From Mycobacterium sp. 050128 (GTDB lineage: Bacteria > Actinomycetota > Actinomycetes > Mycobacteriales > Mycobacteriaceae), in assembly GCF_036409155.1 (NCBI RefSeq), contig NZ_JAZGLW010000006.1:124001-188000 (forward strand): a stretch of 64,000 nt of DNA. Reading direction: 5' to 3'. Every line of letters begins with the position of its first letter. Within the stretch, counting starts at the first letter, position 1. A program made the position numbers and the translations under genes. Below are positions 60,864 through 64,000 of this stretch, piece by piece. The notes below the pieces were generated by a model. That model saw only the letters and a list, made by a program, of their open reading frames with translations, searched no databases and had not been told where the DNA came from.

Positions 60864-61976
60864 TCAGCAGATTCGGGGCAGTGGGTCGCCGACGAGCATG
60901 TCCACAATGCGGGTGCCCCCGAACCCAGTACGCAGCACGACGGTCTCCGGCGGTTCGGCGACGATCTCGCCGACTTCAGCCGCCTGGGCCCCTAGTGGAT
61001 GCGACCGCAGCGCAGCCAGCCCGGCCTCGGCCTCGCCCGAAGCGACAACGGCAATGAACTTCCCCTCATTGGCGACATAAAGCGGATCGATGCCAAGCAG
61101 CTCGCAAGCACCCGCCACGTTGGAACGCACCGGCAGCCGACTTTCCTCCAGCACCACCGCAAGCCCGCACGCCTGGGCCAGTTCGTTGCACACCGTGCCC
61201 ACCCCGCCGCGGGTCGCGTCGCGCAGCCAACGTGTTGACGGCGCCGCTTGCAACAGGAGTTCCACCAATGGGCTCAGGCAGGTGGTGTCGGAGTGGATAT
61301 CGGCCTCAATCGCCAGATCACCGCGGGCCAGCATCACCGCCATACCGTGATCACCGATCGTGCCCGAGGTAAGCAGCTTGTCACCGGGCTGTACCCGTTG
61401 CGCGGACAGCTCCCGGCCGGGTGGGACGACGCCCGCTCCGGCCGTCGTGATGAACAGGCCGTCGGCCGCCCCCCTCGGGACGACTTTGGTGTCCCCGGTG
61501 ACAATCTGGACACCGCCAGCCAGCGCAGCGGCTGCCATGTCTGCGACGATGCTGCGGAGCTCGTCTACTGCAAAGCCTTCTTCGAGAATGAATGCCGCCG
61601 TAATCCACGACGGCACCGCGCCGGCCATCGCAAGATCGTTCAAGGTGCCGTTGACGGCGAGATCTCCGATTGATCCACCCGGGAAGCGAAGCGGTTGTAC
61701 GACAAAAGAATCGGTAGACATCGCGATGCGCTGCCCATCAGGCAATGCGATCACCGCCCCATCGCCGAGCGACTCCAGATGCGGATTGCGGAACGCTTCG
61801 ACGAAGACAGCGTCCACCAACGCAGCCGACGCCTTGCCCCCCGCACCGTGCGCCAATGTCACATAGTCGTCGCGCAACCGAGGTCGCCGTTTGCGAAACG
61901 CCTCAATCCGTTCGATCACCTCACCCTCAGCAAAGGAAGGCCCGGACGCCAAGTATTCGGTGACGTGCTCTCTCAT
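60864..61976 (-). CDS. hypE: Hydrogenase maturation protein HypE
   Basis: A 370-residue HypE that dehydrates the carbamoyl group on its C-terminal cysteine to cyanide. The terminal PRIC is present. The ATP-binding PurM-like core shows LAHGAGGKASAALVDAVF, MSTDSFVVQPLRFPGGSIGD and GDTKVVPRGAADG. ATG 61976 with AAGGAG upstream is preferred over TTG 61979. It is followed by hypC and preceded by the SIS gene. Complete and apparently functional. Confidence 0.96.
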   Translation of the reverse strand: MREHVTEYLASGPSFAEGEVIERIEAFRKRRPRLRDDYVTLAHGAGGKASAALVDAVFVEAFRNPHLESLGDGAVIALPDGQRIAMSTDSFVVQPLRFPGGSIGDLAVNGTLNDLAMAGAVPSWITAAFILEEGFAVDELRSIVADMAAAALAGGVQIVTGDTKVVPRGAADGLFITTAGAGVVPPGRELSAQRVQPGDKLLTSGTIGDHGMAVMLARGDLAIEADIHSDTTCLSPLVELLLQAAPSTRWLRDATRGGVGTVCNELAQACGLAVVLEESRLPVRSNVAGACELLGIDPLYVANEGKFIAVVASGEAEAGLAALRSHPLGAQAAEVGEIVAEPPETVVLRTGFGGTRIVDMLVGDPLPRIC

Positions 61977-61984
61977 CAAACTCC

Positions 61985-62665
61985 TTAGCTTTCAGCGCAA
62001 GCGCTCAGCCGACGCATTTCCGCTTGAACCGTGGCCCACAGCCGGTGGCCCAACGCGGCTTGTGATTCCTGGATTCGGTGCACACTCTGGGAGCGAACGG
62101 CGAAGCATACGTCGACGCACGTGTTGTTCGCGAAGGCGCCTCCGTCGTATCCGGTAAACCCGACCGTGTAGAGGCCCCGGCGATGGGCTTCCTGCATCGC
62201 CAGCAGCAGATCCGCCGAGTTACCGCTGGTCGACATTGCAATGGCGATGTCGTTGTCCTTCGCCCTGGCGATCAGCTGCCGCACGAACACCAACTCAAAC
62301 CCGACATCGTTGCCGAGCGCAGTCAACACCGCCTGATCAGACGTCAGCGACCACGCCGGCAACGGTTCGGCACTAACCGGTTGGGCGAATAGCGTCGCTA
62401 AAATGGCTGCGTCGGTGGAGCTTCCACCATTGCCGAAGGTGAAAAGTCGACCTCCCGCGGCGAACCGGCGCGCCATCTCGGCGGCGGCGCTTGCGATGGT
62501 GGCGGCGCAAGCATCGAGCGTGGCGGTGCGAAGCGCGGCGCTATCGACAGCCTTCGCCGCCGCGGACTCTGCCAAATCAGTCAGCAGTGTGGCCGCATCG
62601 CTTTCATCACCGTCGATGAACGGATAGAGGAAATTGGTCGGTTCGGCGACACGATTTTCGTTCAT
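61985..62665 (-). CDS. SIS-domain protein, GmhA-like
   Basis: A 226-residue sugar-isomerase-domain protein resembling sedoheptulose-7-phosphate isomerase. It has LFTFGNGGSSTDAAILATLF and AIAMSTSGNSADLLLAMQEA, the two phosphate-sugar loops, and helices around VHRIQESQAALGH. Similar SIS proteins sit in actinobacterial hydrogenase loci, where their job is unknown. It lies 8 bases before hypE and 5 after the SIS-HypC fusion, so it is co-transcribed with maturation genes. A true heptose isomerase role is unlikely in this context. Confidence 0.85.
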   Translation of the reverse strand: MNENRVAEPTNFLYPFIDGDESDAATLLTDLAESAAAKAVDSAALRTATLDACAATIASAAAEMARRFAAGGRLFTFGNGGSSTDAAILATLFAQPVSAEPLPAWSLTSDQAVLTALGNDVGFELVFVRQLIARAKDNDIAIAMSTSGNSADLLLAMQEAHRRGLYTVGFTGYDGGAFANNTCVDVCFAVRSQSVHRIQESQAALGHRLWATVQAEMRRLSACAES

Positions 62666-62670
62666 CACTT

Positions 62671-63381
62671 TTAGTCGTCACTGAGTTTGCTGAGCGCCAT
62701 ACCGGCGTGGACGAGGACGAGATCACCGGGCTGTAGAGGCCCGGTCAAGTCGGTGGCGATTGTCTCGGTGCCCTTCGCGGTGCGTACCGAAGTCGTCGTG
62801 CGGTCCACGGTGGCGAGGACTTCGCCGGGTCGGCCTTCGTCGCTACAGGTAATGCAGACATCCTCCGTGCAGTCCGGCCACGGAGCCGTCAAGAGGCCCG
62901 GATGTTCGAAGCACACGTGGGTCAACTCCCACAGCAAGTGATACATCAACACGAACTCACCCGTCGCCGGCAGCTGCGGATCGGAATTGTCAAGCCAGAG
63001 AATATGATCGGCGGCCCCGAACTCGGGCCGCTCGCCGTTGCCGATCCAGATTGTGGTGACGCCCCAGGCACTAGCGCGGCGCATGATCGCACGCACATCG
63101 GGGTCCGCAGCGCCGGCGACGGCAATGATCACGTCGCCGGCGCGGGCCGATACCCGCGTTTGGCTCACCAGGTCATGCCCAGTCAACGCCACGGCTGGCA
63201 AGGCCCGCTTCCCGACGATCACCGGGTGTACGAATTCGACGGCGATGTGCTGGGCATGCGGAGTCAAGGCGGGAGCGATGCACCACATGGTTGCTCCTGC
63301 TGAGAACCGCTGTGCCAGGGCCAAAGAAGCCTTCGCAAGATCCGCCGCTACCTCTGTGGTTAGGGCAGGGCCAGCCGTCAT
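62671..63381 (-). CDS. SIS-like domain fused to a HypC-like domain
   Basis: A 236-residue two-domain protein. Residues 1-165 resemble a SIS sugar-phosphate-binding fold (DVIIAVAGAADPDVRAIM, WGVTTIWIGNGERPEFGAAD). From about residue 172 a HypC/HupF-like barrel follows: EDVCITCSDEGRPGEVLATV through LQPGDLVLVHAGMALSKLSD, closing with the HypC exit motif. The HypC part lacks the N-terminal Met-Cys; its only equivalent is the CxxC inside CITC. ATG 63381 has GGAGG and overlaps the HypC stop. The arrangement suggests a chaperone variant that couples SIS ligand sensing to maturation. Confidence 0.85.
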   Translation of the reverse strand: MTAGPALTTEVAADLAKASLALAQRFSAGATMWCIAPALTPHAQHIAVEFVHPVIVGKRALPAVALTGHDLVSQTRVSARAGDVIIAVAGAADPDVRAIMRRASAWGVTTIWIGNGERPEFGAADHILWLDNSDPQLPATGEFVLMYHLLWELTHVCFEHPGLLTAPWPDCTEDVCITCSDEGRPGEVLATVDRTTTSVRTAKGTETIATDLTGPLQPGDLVLVHAGMALSKLSDD

Positions 63382-63629
63382 GGCAATGCCTCCGTGTCGC
63401 CGAACACACCGTATTCACGCATCGTCGCGAGCATTAGCTGTGCGGACTGTTCATCGATACGTGTCAGCGCGAAGCCGGCGTGCACGATGGTGTAGTCGTC
63501 GACGGCCAGATCGGGAAGGTAAGCCAGGCATGCTTTCTTGACTTGGTCTCCGTACGCGACCGAGGCAAACCGACCGCCGTCAGCGGCGTCCCAGATTTCG
63601 GTGATCCGGCCGGGAATCCCTAAACACAT
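63378..63629 (-). CDS. hypC: Hydrogenase assembly chaperone HypC (copy next to hypF)
   Basis: An 83-residue Hyp[21 protein letters not shown] with Cys2, then [20 protein letters not shown] and the exit motif [16 protein letters not shown]. The start is fixed by the MCLG motif; the longer frame upstream is hypF on another frame. It overlaps hypF by 10 bases and the fusion gene by ATGA. It differs clearly from the copy at 60579 and is not a recent duplicate. Confidence 0.95.
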   Translation of the reverse strand: MCLGIPGRITEIWDAADGGRFASVAYGDQVKKACLAYLPDLAVDDYTIVHAGFALTRIDEQSAQLMLATMREYGVFGDTEALP

Positions 63630-64000
63630 TGGGCGGTCCTTCCGATCTTCTCTTCGGCGATATGGGCTTCTTCGACTGCGGTCAATACCGAGATCGCTGC
63701 CTGGCCGAGTGCCAGTCCGCCATCGTTGGGGGGCACCAGGCGGTGGGTGAGCACGGTGTAACCGGCATCTTCGAGTCGTTGACGACATGCATTTAGCAGC
63801 AGGACATTTTGAAATACTCCGCCAGTCAACCCGACGGCTGAAATGCCGCCGGCAACGTGGCCAATCACCTCAGTGACGGCCTCTGCTAGGGCGTGGTGGA
63901 ACGCCGAAGCCAGATCGTGGGTTTCGGCGCCTCCTTGCAACGCGCTGACCAACGCGGCGATCATTGGCGCGGGATCTATGATGCCGTCCGCACTTACCGC
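63620..64000 (-). CDS. hypF: Hydrogenase maturation protein HypF, C-terminal end (partial)
   Basis: The last 126 residues of HypF, the carbamoyltransferase that makes the cyanide precursor. [20 protein letters not shown] and [18 protein letters not shown] are diagnostic of the Kae1-like domain end. The frame is open to the window edge ([17 protein letters not shown]), so ATG 63964 is internal. The acylphosphatase, zinc-finger and YrdC-like domains lie outside. It is the first visible gene of the minus-strand hyp operon. Confidence 0.95.
   Translation of the reverse strand, partial: AVSADGIIDPAPMIAALVSALQGGAETHDLASAFHHALAEAVTEVIGHVAGGISAVGLTGGVFQNVLLLNACRQRLEDAGYTVLTHRLVPPNDGGLALGQAAISVLTAVEEAHIAEEKIGRTAQCV

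Overview
The window looks like chromosomal DNA of a mycobacterium or a close relative. Base composition is high in GC. GTG and TTG starts are frequent. Cytochrome P450s, short-chain dehydrogenases (SDRs), TetR regulators and single-cluster ferredoxins are abundant, and four SDRs carry the GxARGxGRSHA signature of mycofactocin-coupled enzymes. No rRNA, tRNA or CRISPR array was recognised. All family names come from reading the sequence; no database was searched.

Layout. (1) 1-12.4 kb: a catabolic block with an acyl-CoA ligase C-terminus, a ThDP enzyme, two amidohydrolases, a P450, a zinc alcohol dehydrogenase, a cupin, an aldehyde dehydrogenase (ALDH) and an enolase-superfamily enzyme, plus a broken FMN-reductase gene. 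(2) 12.4-15.25 kb: decayed DNA with an orphan palindrome, an excisionase-like remnant, an acyl-CoA ligase C-terminal remnant and an unidentified broken gene. (3) 15.25-30.5 kb: an intact catabolic region (acyl-CoA dehydrogenase, six SDRs, two P450s, a ferredoxin, a carboxymuconolactone-decarboxylase-like (CMD) protein, a sulfotransferase-like protein, a flavin monooxygenase, an NTF2-like protein). Seven copies of one inverted repeat, CTRTAC-N4-GTAYAG, lie in front of its transcription units, one of them beside a divergent TetR gene. This looks like one regulon. (4) 30.5-43.9 kb: mixed accessory DNA. It holds intact genes (a reductase-like protein, a TSUP permease, a Cys/Met PLP enzyme with an XRE-cupin regulator) and a dense set of truncated or frameshifted genes, including a fused IstA/IstB remnant. 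(5) 43.6-54.4 kb: a second catabolic module (two TetR genes, three mycofactocin-type SDRs, a tandem-domain CMD protein, two ALDHs, a 3-hydroxyisobutyrate-dehydrogenase-like protein, a P450 and a ferredoxin) with its own palindromic operator candidates. (6) 55.4-64 kb: nickel and [NiFe]-hydrogenase maturation: a NicT-like nickel permease behind a Nur-like box, a HAD hydrolase, and a tightly coupled minus-strand operon with hypF (partial), hypC, a SIS-HypC fusion, a SIS protein, hypE, hypC, hypD and two accessory genes. The hydrogenase structural genes are not in the window.

How the parts work together. Regions 1, 3 and 5 each combine activation, oxidation (P450/ferredoxin, SDR/MDR, ALDH) and ring or side-chain processing enzymes, as expected for breakdown of alicyclic, terpenoid or aromatic substrates; the substrates cannot be read from the sequence. 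Region 6 would supply nickel and build the Fe(CN)2CO centre of an uptake hydrogenase. The most promising undescribed items are the seven-site regulon, the SIS-HypC fusion and the Nur-type control of nickel import.
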